From positions 164,321 through 228,320 of the forward strand of contig NZ_JAAGOX010000055.1 of the NCBI RefSeq assembly GCF_010500245.1: DNA of 64,000 nt, read 5' to 3'. The notes beneath the pieces are model-generated. The model searched no databases and was not told the origin of the DNA. It worked only from the letters and a program-made list of their open reading frames with translations. This DNA is from Ruegeria sp. PrR005. Its GTDB lineage: Bacteria > Pseudomonadota > Alphaproteobacteria > Rhodobacterales > Rhodobacteraceae. Of this stretch, positions 27,413-36,682 are shown one piece after another (position 1 is the first letter of the stretch; each line of letters starts with the position of its first letter). Both the position numbers and the translations under genes were made by a program.

Positions 27413-28729
27413 TCAACGGAAAGCGTGCAGTTGGCCCTTTGTGCCCACAACATAGAGCGTGCTGCCCGCCACGACCGGCCCGGTGGTGGCCCCGCCGGGA
27501 ACCTCGATGCGCTGCAACAACGCGCCGTCCTCGGGGTTGTAAAGCCGCAGAAACCCGTCGTTCGAGGCGACAATAACCCGACCACCCGCCAGCACCGGCC
27601 CGTAATGCGCATAGGTCGCGCCACGCTTCTTGGGCTTGTCCTTGACAAACCCCGGCAGGTCCTGGGCCCAGATCACGCTGCCATCGGTGGCATTCATCCG
27701 AATGATCTGGTTGCGGTCGCTGACCAGGAAGATGCTGTCACCAGCGGGCCAAACCGGCCCCAACGCACCCTCGGTCGCTGTCCAGAGGCGCTCGCCATTG
27801 TCGACCCGAAAGGCCACGGTGCGGCCGGAATGGTTGCCCGCGTACAATGTGCTGCCAACGATGACGGGGCTGCCGGTCACGTCACCGATGCGCGACGCCG
27901 CGCGGCCCTTGCGCTCTCCGGTGACCGAGGCGCCCCAGCGCCGCACGCCACCTTTGCGGAAAGCCCCGACAAGGTCGCCCGAGCCAAAGGCGAAGACCGC
28001 CAGATCGCTGCTCAGCGCGGGTGCTGGCGCGCCCAGAACGTTGCCGACGCTCGGCGTGGCCTGGATCTGCCAGGCGATCCGGCCATCCTTGGTGTTAACG
28101 GCCCAAGCCGTATCGTCCCCGGCCACGAGATAGATCAGCCCATCGCGGATGGTCGGCGACCCCGAACCGGTCGCATTCAGCTTCTGCCGCCAGCGCACCG
28201 TCCCCGTCTTGGCGTCCAGCGCCGTCAGATTGCCGTAGCCCGAGGAAACGTAGAGAACGCCATCGGCATAGCCCATACCGCCCCCCGTGGCCTGCCCCTC
28301 GGCCTCGCCCGGCAGGATCAGGTCGGTCTGCCAGACCAGTCCACCACCCGGCGTCACGGCCGACACGCGCTCGGCGCTGTCCAGGGTATAGACCAGGCCG
28401 CCCGCAACCACGGGATCAGCGGTGATGCGTTGCCGCTTGCTGTCGCCGGACCCGATTGGCACCGACCAGATCAACTGCGGCGACGACCGCAAGGCGGGAT
28501 GCGCCGTGCGGAACGCAGGCGTTCCGAAACTCTGCGCCCATTCGGCATTGGATTGCTGCGCCGCCAGCTTGATTGCGCGTGTTTGGTTGACCTCATCCGC
28601 CTCCGCCGCAGGGCGGATATCTTCGCGAACGCCGGGCAGGATCACCTCTGGTTCGTCGCATCCCGCAAGCAGCAGGAATGCGCCACCCATCAGCGCTGCC
28701 CCGATCCGGGAGAATGATCTGGTCACCAT
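27413..28729 (-). CDS. bamB: Outer membrane assembly lipoprotein BamB-like (PQQ beta-propeller)
   Basis: 438 residues. Lipoprotein signal MVTRSFSRIGAALMGGAFLLLAGC with Cys24 for lipidation. The rest is a PQQ-type beta-propeller: repeated blades with VWQTDLI, YVSSGYGNLTALDAKTGTVRW, YLVAGDDTAWAVNTKDGRIAWQ, YAGNHSGRTVAFRVDNGERLW. This is the BamB fold, which helps the BAM complex insert outer membrane proteins. Its place between a YfgM-like gene and der supports BamB. ATG 28729 is chosen because it opens the lipoprotein signal, with AGGCGAG upstream. Confidence 0.92.
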   Translation of the reverse strand: MVTRSFSRIGAALMGGAFLLLAGCDEPEVILPGVREDIRPAAEADEVNQTRAIKLAAQQSNAEWAQSFGTPAFRTAHPALRSSPQLIWSVPIGSGDSKRQRITADPVVAGGLVYTLDSAERVSAVTPGGGLVWQTDLILPGEAEGQATGGGMGYADGVLYVSSGYGNLTALDAKTGTVRWRQKLNATGSGSPTIRDGLIYLVAGDDTAWAVNTKDGRIAWQIQATPSVGNVLGAPAPALSSDLAVFAFGSGDLVGAFRKGGVRRWGASVTGERKGRAASRIGDVTGSPVIVGSTLYAGNHSGRTVAFRVDNGERLWTATEGALGPVWPAGDSIFLVSDRNQIIRMNATDGSVIWAQDLPGFVKDKPKKRGATYAHYGPVLAGGRVIVASNDGFLRLYNPEDGALLQRIEVPGGATTGPVVAGSTLYVVGTKGQLHAFR

Positions 28730-28791
28730 GGTCGAACTCGCCTGTCTATCGTTCTTGTTCCGCACCTTCGCCGCCGTCCGCATGCTCGGTA

Positions 28792-29457
28792 TCAGCCCTG
28801 CCGCGCCAGCAGAGCTGGATCGGCCCCCAGCGCCACCATCAACTGAGTTGCGCGCTGTTGCAAGTCTGCGCTGACTTCCGCGTCCTCGCGGATGGCCTGC
28901 AAGCGAGCCAGGGCCGCGTCCACGTCGCCCTGGGCGATGTCGATCAAAGCCAGTTGCTCGGCAGCAAGCAGGCGCAGCGGCGCACCGGGCCGGGCCAGCG
29001 CCTCGAAACGCTGGCGCAGATCGGCAGCGGATAGTGTGTCCGCTTGCAGAATCAGCGATTTGAACCCTGCGATCTCACGATAGATTTCGGGCAGATCGCC
29101 GTTCGTGGCGATTGCCTCCAGCCGCAGCGCCGCCGCTGCCTTGTCATCCGCGCTTTCGGCCGCGGAGGTCAGCATGCCAAGTACAGCCGAACCACCCGCG
29201 GTGTCCGTTTCGACCTGGCTCAGCGCCGCAGCGCGTCCGGCTGCATCATCCGAGGCCAGTGCCGCGATGATGTCGTCGCCCAGCCTCTGCGCCTTTGCTG
29301 TCGCCTGCGCCTTGGAATACTCGTTCCACGCCGCGCCGCCAACAACGGTGACCACCGCCAGCGCTCCAACCCAGCCCCATCTTTTGAGCAGCAGGAACAT
29401 GCGGTCACGGCGAACCTCTTCGGTGACCTCATCGATGAAACTGTCAGTGTCGCTCAT
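28792..29457 (-). CDS. Membrane-anchored TPR-like protein (YfgM family)
   Basis: 221 residues. A cytoplasmic N-terminus (MSDTDSFIDEVTEEVRRD) is followed by one membrane helix (WGWVGALAVVTVVGGAAW) and a periplasmic TPR-like helical region (ALRLEAIATNGDLPE, LAAEQLALIDIAQGDVDAALARL). In E. coli YfgM binds the SecYEG translocon and PpiD. The yfgM-bamB-der order matches other proteobacteria. AGGGACCGGA is the ribosome binding site. First gene of the unit. Confidence 0.88.
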   Translation of the reverse strand: MSDTDSFIDEVTEEVRRDRMFLLLKRWGWVGALAVVTVVGGAAWNEYSKAQATAKAQRLGDDIIAALASDDAAGRAAALSQVETDTAGGSAVLGMLTSAAESADDKAAAALRLEAIATNGDLPEIYREIAGFKSLILQADTLSAADLRQRFEALARPGAPLRLLAAEQLALIDIAQGDVDAALARLQAIREDAEVSADLQQRATQLMVALGADPALLARQG

Positions 29458-29589
29458 TCCGGTCCCTGTCTGTCTTTCGGTTCATAGTGCATTGCATATC
29501 AAACCCTCATAACGCGCCCCTTCGGGCAAGCCAAGACCGCGAACGTGACTGTTGGTCATGCACTTGCGCCGCACTGCTCAAAAATTTAA

Positions 29590-29609
29590 ACTGAACTGCC
29601 CAGTTCAGT
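29590..29609. promoter_or_regulatory. Perfect palindromic operator upstream of the RND efflux genes
   Basis: ACTGAACTG (29590-29598), CC, CAGTTCAGT (29601-29609): a perfect 9+2+9 inverted repeat 97 bases before the RND adaptor start. Size and symmetry fit a TetR/AcrR-type repressor site; such repressors commonly control RND pumps. No regulator gene lies next to it. Basis: palindrome seen, family inferred. Confidence 0.55.
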
Positions 29610-29705
29610 CTGGACACCGGACAGCCCAAACCCCATTTCTCAATCCACAAGTGGCTGTGTTCCGTATCTATTGCACGGCATGTATATATTGAAGAAAGGT
29701 GTTCG

Positions 29706-30947
29706 ATGCGTCTGGTCCCCTTCCTCACCGCGATTCTGGTGACTGTAGGATTATACCTGCTCGTCTTCGAACGCGACAAACTGATGGCCTTTGCAAAGGC
29801 CGAAACGGCGACAACCGCACAAAGCGAGACCGCCACCGAGACGGCATCGAACACCGCCGGTCAGACCCCACCCAGCGCGATGCGGGTCGTTGTCCTGCGT
29901 TCCGAGGCCAACGAGATCGACAGCGCGGTGATCCTTCGCGGACAGACGCGCGCCATTCGCCAGGTCGATGTCAGGTCCGAGACCACATCGACAGTCCTGT
30001 CCGAACCCAAGCGCAAGGGCGCCTTCGTCACTGCTGGTGACATGCTGTGCGAACTCGACCCGGGTACCCGGCCCGCCCAACTTGCCGAGGCGAAGGCCCG
30101 CAAGGCGCAGGCCGAAAGCTCGATGCCCGAAGCGGAAGCGCGCCTGGAAGAGGCCAAGGCCCGGCTGGAAGAGGCGCGCATCAACAACAACGCCGCACAG
30201 AAGCTGGCCGAGACAGGCTACGCCTCCGAAACGCGCCGCATCTCGACCCAGGCTGCCGTCAGTTCCGCCGAGGCCGGGATCAAATCCGCCGAAGCCGGTC
30301 TGGAAACCAGCCGCGCCAGTATCGAAGCTGCAACCGCCGCTGTGGCGGCGGCACAGCGCGAGATCGACCGGCTGACAATCGAGGCCCCGTTCCAGGGCTT
30401 GCTGGAAAGCGACACTGCCGAGCTTGGCAGTCTCATGCAGCCGGGCTCGCTCTGTGCGACCATCATCCAGCTCAACCCGATCAAGGTCGTGGGCTATGTC
30501 CCTGAAACCGCCGTCAACCGGGTGCAGGTCGGCGCGCTTGCAGGCGCGGAACTGGCCACCGGGCTCCAGGTGCATGGCAGAGTCACATTCCTGAGCCGCT
30601 CGGCCGATCCTAATACCCGGACGTTCGAGGTCGAAGTGACCGTCGATAACCCCGAACTGCTCATCCGCGACGGCCAGACGGCGACAATCGCGATTTCCTC
30701 TGATGGCGCAAAGGCGCATCGCCTGCCGCAATCGGCGCTGACCCTCAACAATGACGGCAAACTGGGCGTCCGCACGGTGGGACCCGGCAATGTCGTTGCT
30801 TTTGTGCCGGTTGAAGTTGTGCGCGATACGCCTATGGGGGTCTGGCTGACAGGTCTGCCGGAAACCGCTGACGTCATCGTCGTGGGGCAGGACTATGTGA
30901 TCGAAGGCGTAATCGTGGAACCGACCTGGCGGGAGGCGTCTGAATGA
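29706..30947 (+). CDS. RND efflux periplasmic adaptor (membrane fusion protein)
   Basis: 413 residues. An N-terminal anchor (LVPFLTAILVTVGLYLLVF) is followed by a lipoyl half (VDVRSETTSTVLSEPKRKGAFVTAGDMLC), a long alpha-hairpin coiled coil (~residues 125-225, repeated AEA/EEAKARLEEAR), the second lipoyl half (IEAPFQGLLESDTAELGSLM), and beta-barrel and membrane-proximal domains. It links the inner-membrane pump to an outer-membrane channel. GAAAGG precedes the ATG. It overlaps the permease gene by four bases, and a perfect palindrome lies upstream. No TolC-like channel gene is adjacent. Confidence 0.94.
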   Translation: MRLVPFLTAILVTVGLYLLVFERDKLMAFAKAETATTAQSETATETASNTAGQTPPSAMRVVVLRSEANEIDSAVILRGQTRAIRQVDVRSETTSTVLSEPKRKGAFVTAGDMLCELDPGTRPAQLAEAKARKAQAESSMPEAEARLEEAKARLEEARINNNAAQKLAETGYASETRRISTQAAVSSAEAGIKSAEAGLETSRASIEAATAAVAAAQREIDRLTIEAPFQGLLESDTAELGSLMQPGSLCATIIQLNPIKVVGYVPETAVNRVQVGALAGAELATGLQVHGRVTFLSRSADPNTRTFEVEVTVDNPELLIRDGQTATIAISSDGAKAHRLPQSALTLNNDGKLGVRTVGPGNVVAFVPVEVVRDTPMGVWLTGLPETADVIVVGQDYVIEGVIVEPTWREASE

Positions 30948-33900
30948 TCGGAATCGTCGACTGGGCCGCGTCCCGGGCACGTATGGTCCTTGCCTTCATT
31001 GCGATCTCGATCCTGATCGGCGGCTTTGCCTATGTGAACCTGCCGAAAGAAGGTGAACCGGATATCGAGATCCCGGCCCTCTTCGTGTCGGTCCAGTTCC
31101 CCGGTATCTCGGCGGAAGACAGCGAAAGTCTGCTGGTCAAACCGATGGAAACCGAGCTGGCCGATCTGGACGGGCTCAAGAAGATGTCCGCTACCGCCGC
31201 CGAGAACTACGCAGGCGTTGCACTCGAATTCGAGTTCGGCTGGGACAAGTCGGCCATCACCGCCGATGTTCGCGACGCGATGAATACCGCCCAGGCGTCG
31301 TTCCCGACCGGGGCCGAACAATATACCCTAACCGAGATCAACTTCTCCGAATTCCCCATCGTCATCGTGAACCTCACAGGTGCGGTTCCGGAACGCACCA
31401 TGGCGCGCATCGCCAAGGATCTTCAGGACGAGTTGGAAGCGCTCGACGCGGTGCTTGAAGCGGGCATCGCCGGGAACCGCGACGAAATGCTCGAGGTCAT
31501 CATCGACCCGCTGCGGCTCGAGGCTTACAATGTCACCGCTCTGGAACTGATCAATGTGGTCCAGAACAACAACCAGTTGATCGCGGCGGGCGAGGTCGAG
31601 TCGGAACAGGGCGCTTTCTCGGTCAAGATCCCTTCTTCCTTCAAATCGGCGCGTGACGTCTACGAACTGCCGATCAAGGTCAACGGCGACCGCGTGGTGA
31701 CGCTGGGTGAACTGGCGCAGATCAACTACACGTTCGAAGACCGCGAAGGCACCGCCCGGTTCGACGGTGAAAACACCGTTGCGCTGCAAGTGGTAAAGCG
31801 CAAGGGGTACAACCTGATCGACACCGTGGACCTGGTAAAGGCGACGGTCGCCAAGGCAAAGGAAACCTGGCCCGAGCAGATGAAGGCGGCGGTTCAGGTC
31901 GGTACGTCGAACGACCAGAGCCGTGTTGTCGGCTCGATGGTCAGCCAGCTCGAAGGCTCGGTGCTGACCGCGATCGCATTGGTGATGATCGTGGTACTTG
32001 CCAGCCTTGGCAGCCGCGCGGCACTTCTGGTCGGTTTCGCCATCCCCACATCGTTCCTGCTGTGTTTCGCCCTGCTGGCGGCGATGGGCGTGTCGATCTC
32101 GAACATCGTCATGTTCGGCCTGATCCTCGCCGTGGGCATGCTGGTCGATGGCGCCATCGTGGTGGTGGAATATGCCGACAAGCGGATCAAGGACGGCATC
32201 GGTCCGATGCATGCCTATGTCGAGGCGGCGCAGCGGATGTTCTGGCCGGTGGTCTCGTCCACGGCGACAACGCTCTGTGCCTTTCTGCCGATGCTGTTCT
32301 GGCCGGGTGTGCCGGGCGAGTTCATGGGCATGCTCCCCGTCACCCTGATCTTTGTGCTCTCGGCATCGCTGGTCGTGGCGCTGATCTATCTGCCGGTCAT
32401 GGGCGGCGTCTCCGGTCGCATCAGCCGTATGTTCGGCCGCATGTCCGACTGGCTGCGCGCCCGCACCCCCTGGGTGGTCCGGGCACTGATGGTGCCTCCG
32501 GCGCTTTACGGGATGTTCATGGGCGCGATGCAGCTTCTGAACCCTGCATATTTGTTGCCGCCAGGCGCCCCGGGCGGAACAATGATCGGCGTGTTGCTCT
32601 TCCTGCTCAGCGCCTTTGCCGCATCGGTCACATTGTCCGCGGCACGGATCGAGTTGCCGCAACGTCGCGTTGCCGCTTCGGGCGGGCATACCCCGTTCGG
32701 CCATGTCATCAAGTTCATTGCTGGCAATCCGATCATGCCGATCGTGTCGATCGTCGTTGTCGCCTTTGCGGTCTATCAGGTCACCTTTGTGATGTTCCCG
32801 CAAAGATCTCTGGGGGTGGAGTTCTTTGTCGAGAGCGAACCCGAACAGGCGACCACATATGTGCGCGCGCGCGGCAACCTGTCTCTGGCCGAAAAGGACG
32901 AGATGGTCCGCCAGGCCGAAGAGGTCATCCGCGCCCACCCGGCAGTGGTGAATGTCTTTTCCTTTGCGGGCAAAGGCGGGTTGAACCAGAACACCGGCGG
33001 CGCACAGGCGCCTGCCGATACCGTCGGGCAGATCCAGTTCGAGATCATCCCCTGGGAGGACCGCCCGACCGAGGCGCATCCGCTGACCGGCTGGCTTGGC
33101 AGCCGCCTCACCAACTGGCTCGGTTTCCAGGAGGAAGTGGTCGCGGACGAATACGATGGCGATTTTGTGCTGGAACAGCTGAATGCCCAACTGGCACGCC
33201 TGCCCGGTTTCGTGACCGAGATCGAGCCGCTGGGCCGCGGCCCGGCTTCGGCCAAGCCGGTGCATCTCCGCATCAAGGGCGACAATTGGGATGACCTGAT
33301 CGCAGCCACGACGCTGGTGCGCGACCAGTTCGACGCCACGCCCGGCCTGATCAAGACCGAAGACACCCGCCCCCTGCCGGGTATCGACTGGCAGATCGAC
33401 GTGGATGTCGCCAAGGCGGGCCGCTTTGGCGCGGATGTGGCGACGGTTGGCGCCATGGTACAGCTGGTTACCCGGGGCGTGCTGCTGGGAGAATACCGGC
33501 CCGCCGATGCGGATGACGAGATCGAGATCCGCGTGCGCCTCCCCGAAGAGGACCGGGTGCTTTCGACCCTGGACACGCTCAAGGTCCGGACACCCGATGG
33601 GCTGGTGCCGCTGTCTAACTTCATCACCCGTAAGCCGGTTGAAAAACTGGCAAAGATCAGCCGTGTTGATCAGCAACGTTACTTCGACGTCAAGTCGGAT
33701 GTCGAACCGGGGTTGAGCAAAGTGGTCATGGACGCGCCCAAAGGCGGAGAATCCCGACTTGCCGTTGTACGGGCCCTGTCCAACGGCATTCAGGCCAAAG
33801 CCGAGGTTCTGACCCGTCCGGTTGACGGGGCGCAGTTCGAGCTTGTGATGCTGACTGGGGCCGACAGCATCGCCGGGATGCAGGAGGCAATTGACAACGG

Positions 33901-34762
33901 ACAGGCCCGCTTTGCCCCGATCAATGCCAACGAACGCATTTCCGTCGTGACGGAGTGGCTGGAGACCTCCCCCCTGCCCGCCGGGCTGGACTGGGAATGG
34001 ACCGGAGACCAGGAGGACCAGTCCGAGAGCCAGGCCTTCCTGTCCAAGGCGTTTCTGGCCGCGCTGGGGCTGATGTTCATCATCCTGCTGGCGCAGTTCA
34101 ATAGTTTCTACAACTCGGTTCTGGTGCTGCTCGCCGTGGTCCTCAGCACGACCGGTGTGCTGATCGGGATGATGGTTATGAACCAGCCGTTCTCGATCAT
34201 CATGACCGGCACTGGCATCGTGGCGCTGGCCGGGATCGTGGTGAACAACAACATTGTGCTGATCGACACCTATCAGGAGTTCAGCCGCTACATGCCCCGG
34301 ATCGAGGCAATCGTGCGTACAGCCGAGGCCCGCATCCGCCCGGTGCTGCTGACCACCATCACCACCATGGCGGGCCTGACCCCAATGATGTTCGGGCTCA
34401 GCCTCGACTTCATCAACGGGGGCTATTCCATCGACAGCCCGACCGCGCTCTGGTGGAAGCAGCTCGCCACCGCCGTGGTTTTTGGCCTCGGTATCGCGAC
34501 GGTCCTGACGCTGGTGGTCACGCCTTCCCTGCTGGCGCTGCGGGTCTGGGCCTCGACCTATGCGGTGATGATCGGCCGCGGGTTTGCGCGGATCACCTCG
34601 GGCCGCTCCAGCCGCGTCGCCCGCGACATGCGCCTGCGCAGATCCGCCAAGAAGCTCAAGGCCACCCAGATCATCTGGGACGACATGAAAGACGACCAGC
34701 CGACCGAGGAACCGGACAGCGCGTCGGAACCCGACACACTGCCCCTGAAAGCGGCTGAGTAA
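30944..34762 (+). CDS. RND efflux permease, long form with extra membrane helices
   Basis: 1272 residues, roughly 220 longer than typical AcrB-like pumps. It has TM1, two large periplasmic loops and the RND helix bundles; TM4 reads GMLVDGAIVVVEYADKRI, with one Asp where AcrB has two, and TM10 reads GIVVNNNIVLID. Between TM6 and TM7 there are two further hydrophobic segments, around residues 513-532 (ALMVPPALYGMFMGAMQLL) and 545-566 (TMIGVLLFLLSAFAASVTL), not present in standard RND topology. A ~65-residue charged C-terminal tail follows the last helix. The substrate is unknown. Confidence 0.93.
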   Translation: MIGIVDWAASRARMVLAFIAISILIGGFAYVNLPKEGEPDIEIPALFVSVQFPGISAEDSESLLVKPMETELADLDGLKKMSATAAENYAGVALEFEFGWDKSAITADVRDAMNTAQASFPTGAEQYTLTEINFSEFPIVIVNLTGAVPERTMARIAKDLQDELEALDAVLEAGIAGNRDEMLEVIIDPLRLEAYNVTALELINVVQNNNQLIAAGEVESEQGAFSVKIPSSFKSARDVYELPIKVNGDRVVTLGELAQINYTFEDREGTARFDGENTVALQVVKRKGYNLIDTVDLVKATVAKAKETWPEQMKAAVQVGTSNDQSRVVGSMVSQLEGSVLTAIALVMIVVLASLGSRAALLVGFAIPTSFLLCFALLAAMGVSISNIVMFGLILAVGMLVDGAIVVVEYADKRIKDGIGPMHAYVEAAQRMFWPVVSSTATTLCAFLPMLFWPGVPGEFMGMLPVTLIFVLSASLVVALIYLPVMGGVSGRISRMFGRMSDWLRARTPWVVRALMVPPALYGMFMGAMQLLNPAYLLPPGAPGGTMIGVLLFLLSAFAASVTLSAARIELPQRRVAASGGHTPFGHVIKFIAGNPIMPIVSIVVVAFAVYQVTFVMFPQRSLGVEFFVESEPEQATTYVRARGNLSLAEKDEMVRQAEEVIRAHPAVVNVFSFAGKGGLNQNTGGAQAPADTVGQIQFEIIPWEDRPTEAHPLTGWLGSRLTNWLGFQEEVVADEYDGDFVLEQLNAQLARLPGFVTEIEPLGRGPASAKPVHLRIKGDNWDDLIAATTLVRDQFDATPGLIKTEDTRPLPGIDWQIDVDVAKAGRFGADVATVGAMVQLVTRGVLLGEYRPADADDEIEIRVRLPEEDRVLSTLDTLKVRTPDGLVPLSNFITRKPVEKLAKISRVDQQRYFDVKSDVEPGLSKVVMDAPKGGESRLAVVRALSNGIQAKAEVLTRPVDGAQFELVMLTGADSIAGMQEAIDNGQARFAPINANERISVVTEWLETSPLPAGLDWEWTGDQEDQSESQAFLSKAFLAALGLMFIILLAQFNSFYNSVLVLLAVVLSTTGVLIGMMVMNQPFSIIMTGTGIVALAGIVVNNNIVLIDTYQEFSRYMPRIEAIVRTAEARIRPVLLTTITTMAGLTPMMFGLSLDFINGGYSIDSPTALWWKQLATAVVFGLGIATVLTLVVTPSLLALRVWASTYAVMIGRGFARITSGRSSRVARDMRLRRSAKKLKATQIIWDDMKDDQPTEEPDSASEPDTLPLKAAE

Positions 34763-34774
34763 AGAACCTACCTG

Positions 34775-34791
34775 GCCCGGATTGTCCGGGC
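34775..34791. terminator. Small hairpin between convergent genes
   Basis: GCCCGGA TTG TCCGGGC is a perfect 7-base stem in the 40-base gap between the convergent RND permease and phospholipase D-like genes. No T-run on either side. It may act as a weak bidirectional stop. Confidence 0.35.
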
Positions 34792-34802
34792 TGGGACCCG
34801 AC

Positions 34803-36362
34803 CTAGAGCAACCATTGGATCGGCAGAAAGCCGATCACACTGACCAGAAACCTGGAAAACACCGTCGTCTTTGGTTCCACATTGTGAACCACCTGGTCAC
34901 CGCCCGTGATTGTCTCTTGCCAGGTCAGCGCCCCGCTCGGATCGCGGCTGACCGAATAGGTCCAGAGCGGGATATTGGCATCGAAATTCTCTGACATGCC
35001 CGATGCCAGTTTCGGACTCTCGATGAGAAATCCCATCTCGGTGTTGAGTTTGGCGGATCGCGGGTCGAAGTTGAACGAACCGATGAATGCCCTTTCGCGG
35101 TCCATCACGAATGTCTTTGCATGCAAGCTGGTCGTGCCCGACCCGACGAGGCCGAACTGTCGCAATATGTCTGGTTTCTCCAGTGTCGATTTCAATTCGA
35201 AAACCTTCACCCCCGCATCTATCAACCTGTCACGATAACTGCGGTATCCGGCATGAACCGGCAGCACATCGGTCGCCTCCTGCGCGTTGGTCACCGTCCG
35301 AACCAGAACACCGGCCTGCGCCCATCTTGCAAGCATTTCGGTCAACCGTTCTCCCGGCACGAAATAAGCGGAAACAAGCGAGATCTCCCGTTTCGGCGGT
35401 TCCACCATATCCAGCAAGCGCATGATCATCAGGTCTTCGGACTGCGCCTGACCCAGCCCCTTGATCGGATCGTCACTGACCAATGTCATCCCGACCCAGT
35501 CAAAGCCTTTTGTCCCGTCAAGGATTTGATCCATCAGTTCCAGGTTCTCCACCGCCTCGGCATAGTCCTGGCCTCCCGGCGCTGCGCGCATCCGGTCAAC
35601 CGATGCAGCAAGAACACCGCCATCCATGTCCCGTTCAGGCAACACCAGGTTGGCAGGAATGGATGATCCGCTCTGCCAGTAGAGATCGAAGTCCTCCGCG
35701 ACATCCTGTGCCGCCTGCCCCAAGGCTACCACGTCCAGGTCGAAGTAATTTGTCCCTAGGTTGCGTGAGAAATAGATGTCGCCGATGTTGCGCCCGCCGA
35801 CAACAGTGACCACCCCGTCGATGCTCAGGCTCTTGTTGTGCATCCTGCGATTCAGGCGACGAAAATCCATCACATAGGACAAAATGCGCGGTGTGCGCAG
35901 CATGAAGGGATTGAACAGCCGGATCTCGATGCCCGGATGTGCATTCATCTCTGCCAATTCGGCGTCCAGATCCGGGATTCCGTTGTCGTCAAGCAACATT
36001 CGAACCCTGACACCGCGATCCGCCGCTGCCCGAAGCGCCTCCAGCAACAGCAAGCCGGTGAGGTCCTTCTGCCAGATGTAATAGCGAACATCGACACTCT
36101 CTTCCGCGGCCTGGATCAGTTGCAGTCTGGAAGCAAAGGCCAGATGTCCATCGGCAAGCGGAGTGACCCCCGACTTTCCAGGATTGGCCCGCGCTTCTGG
36201 AAGAACCGCCGCACCCAGAGTTGTCTTTTCATCGGCCGGAAGCGCACTGGAATGGCCGAGGCCCGACGTAGAGGGTACAGCGTATATGCTTCTGAAAACA
36301 AAACCGGCCCCCATCAGCAGGATGGCAAGCAGCAACAGGCGGCGCAACAGCTTCATTTCCAC
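34803..36362 (-). CDS. Phospholipase D-like protein (cardiolipin synthase family)
   Basis: 519 residues with two HKD motifs, the paired active site of the phospholipase D superfamily: HNKSLSIDGVVTVVGGRNIGD and HAKTFVMDRERAFIGSFNFD, each with the following G.N/S.N element. The N-terminal hydrophobic segment (LLRRLLLLAILLMGAGFVF) is a membrane anchor or uncleaved signal, placing the domains in the periplasm. Likely cardiolipin synthase type C or phosphatidyltransferase activity; a nuclease is less likely. It is visibly A+T-richer than its neighbours (47% G+C in the sample 35161-35220). A 320-base region without a clear gene lies upstream. Confidence 0.87.
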   Translation of the reverse strand: MEMKLLRRLLLLAILLMGAGFVFRSIYAVPSTSGLGHSSALPADEKTTLGAAVLPEARANPGKSGVTPLADGHLAFASRLQLIQAAEESVDVRYYIWQKDLTGLLLLEALRAAADRGVRVRMLLDDNGIPDLDAELAEMNAHPGIEIRLFNPFMLRTPRILSYVMDFRRLNRRMHNKSLSIDGVVTVVGGRNIGDIYFSRNLGTNYFDLDVVALGQAAQDVAEDFDLYWQSGSSIPANLVLPERDMDGGVLAASVDRMRAAPGGQDYAEAVENLELMDQILDGTKGFDWVGMTLVSDDPIKGLGQAQSEDLMIMRLLDMVEPPKREISLVSAYFVPGERLTEMLARWAQAGVLVRTVTNAQEATDVLPVHAGYRSYRDRLIDAGVKVFELKSTLEKPDILRQFGLVGSGTTSLHAKTFVMDRERAFIGSFNFDPRSAKLNTEMGFLIESPKLASGMSENFDANIPLWTYSVSRDPSGALTWQETITGGDQVVHNVEPKTTVFSRFLVSVIGFLPIQWLL

Positions 36363-36682
36363 TCCTTCCGAAATCGACGCATCTGATCAAGCCTATGCCC
36401 CGATGCCGGAAAAACGCAAATCATCGCTGGCAAGATCCCCATAAAACATGCATCCGAGTGGCAACTTTCTTGCTCACATTCGCCCGACAGACCGGAACCT
36501 GACCTGATGCAAGTCACCGCAGACAGTTTTATGGAAAAGACGATAGGCTCCGTTTCGCACAATTCCAGACCGCTGGGTCACAGCTCGTCGCGACCGAGAA
36601 ACGGGGCTCGATGACACCGACGCAGCTTCCGTTGGCGGCAGAGGCTGTGGCCAAAGTTCCAAGTCTGTTCGAGGCACAATAC
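36363..36682. other. 320-base stretch with no supported gene
   Basis: No RNA gene or promoter was clear. One plus-strand frame stays open to the TAG at 36722 and reads like coding sequence (AQFQTAGSQLVATEK, LPLAAEAVAKVPSLFEAQYS) but lacks a good start and ribosome binding site and runs into the 3' end of the ABC transporter gene. It may be a gene remnant. Base composition in the left half is A+T-rich. Confidence 0.3.

Noticed and set aside
29670..29705. TTGCAC / TATATT promoter-like pair just before the RND adaptor
   Set aside because: It lies so close to the start codon that the transcript would nearly lack a ribosome binding site, so it is probably chance; the palindrome further upstream better marks the control region.
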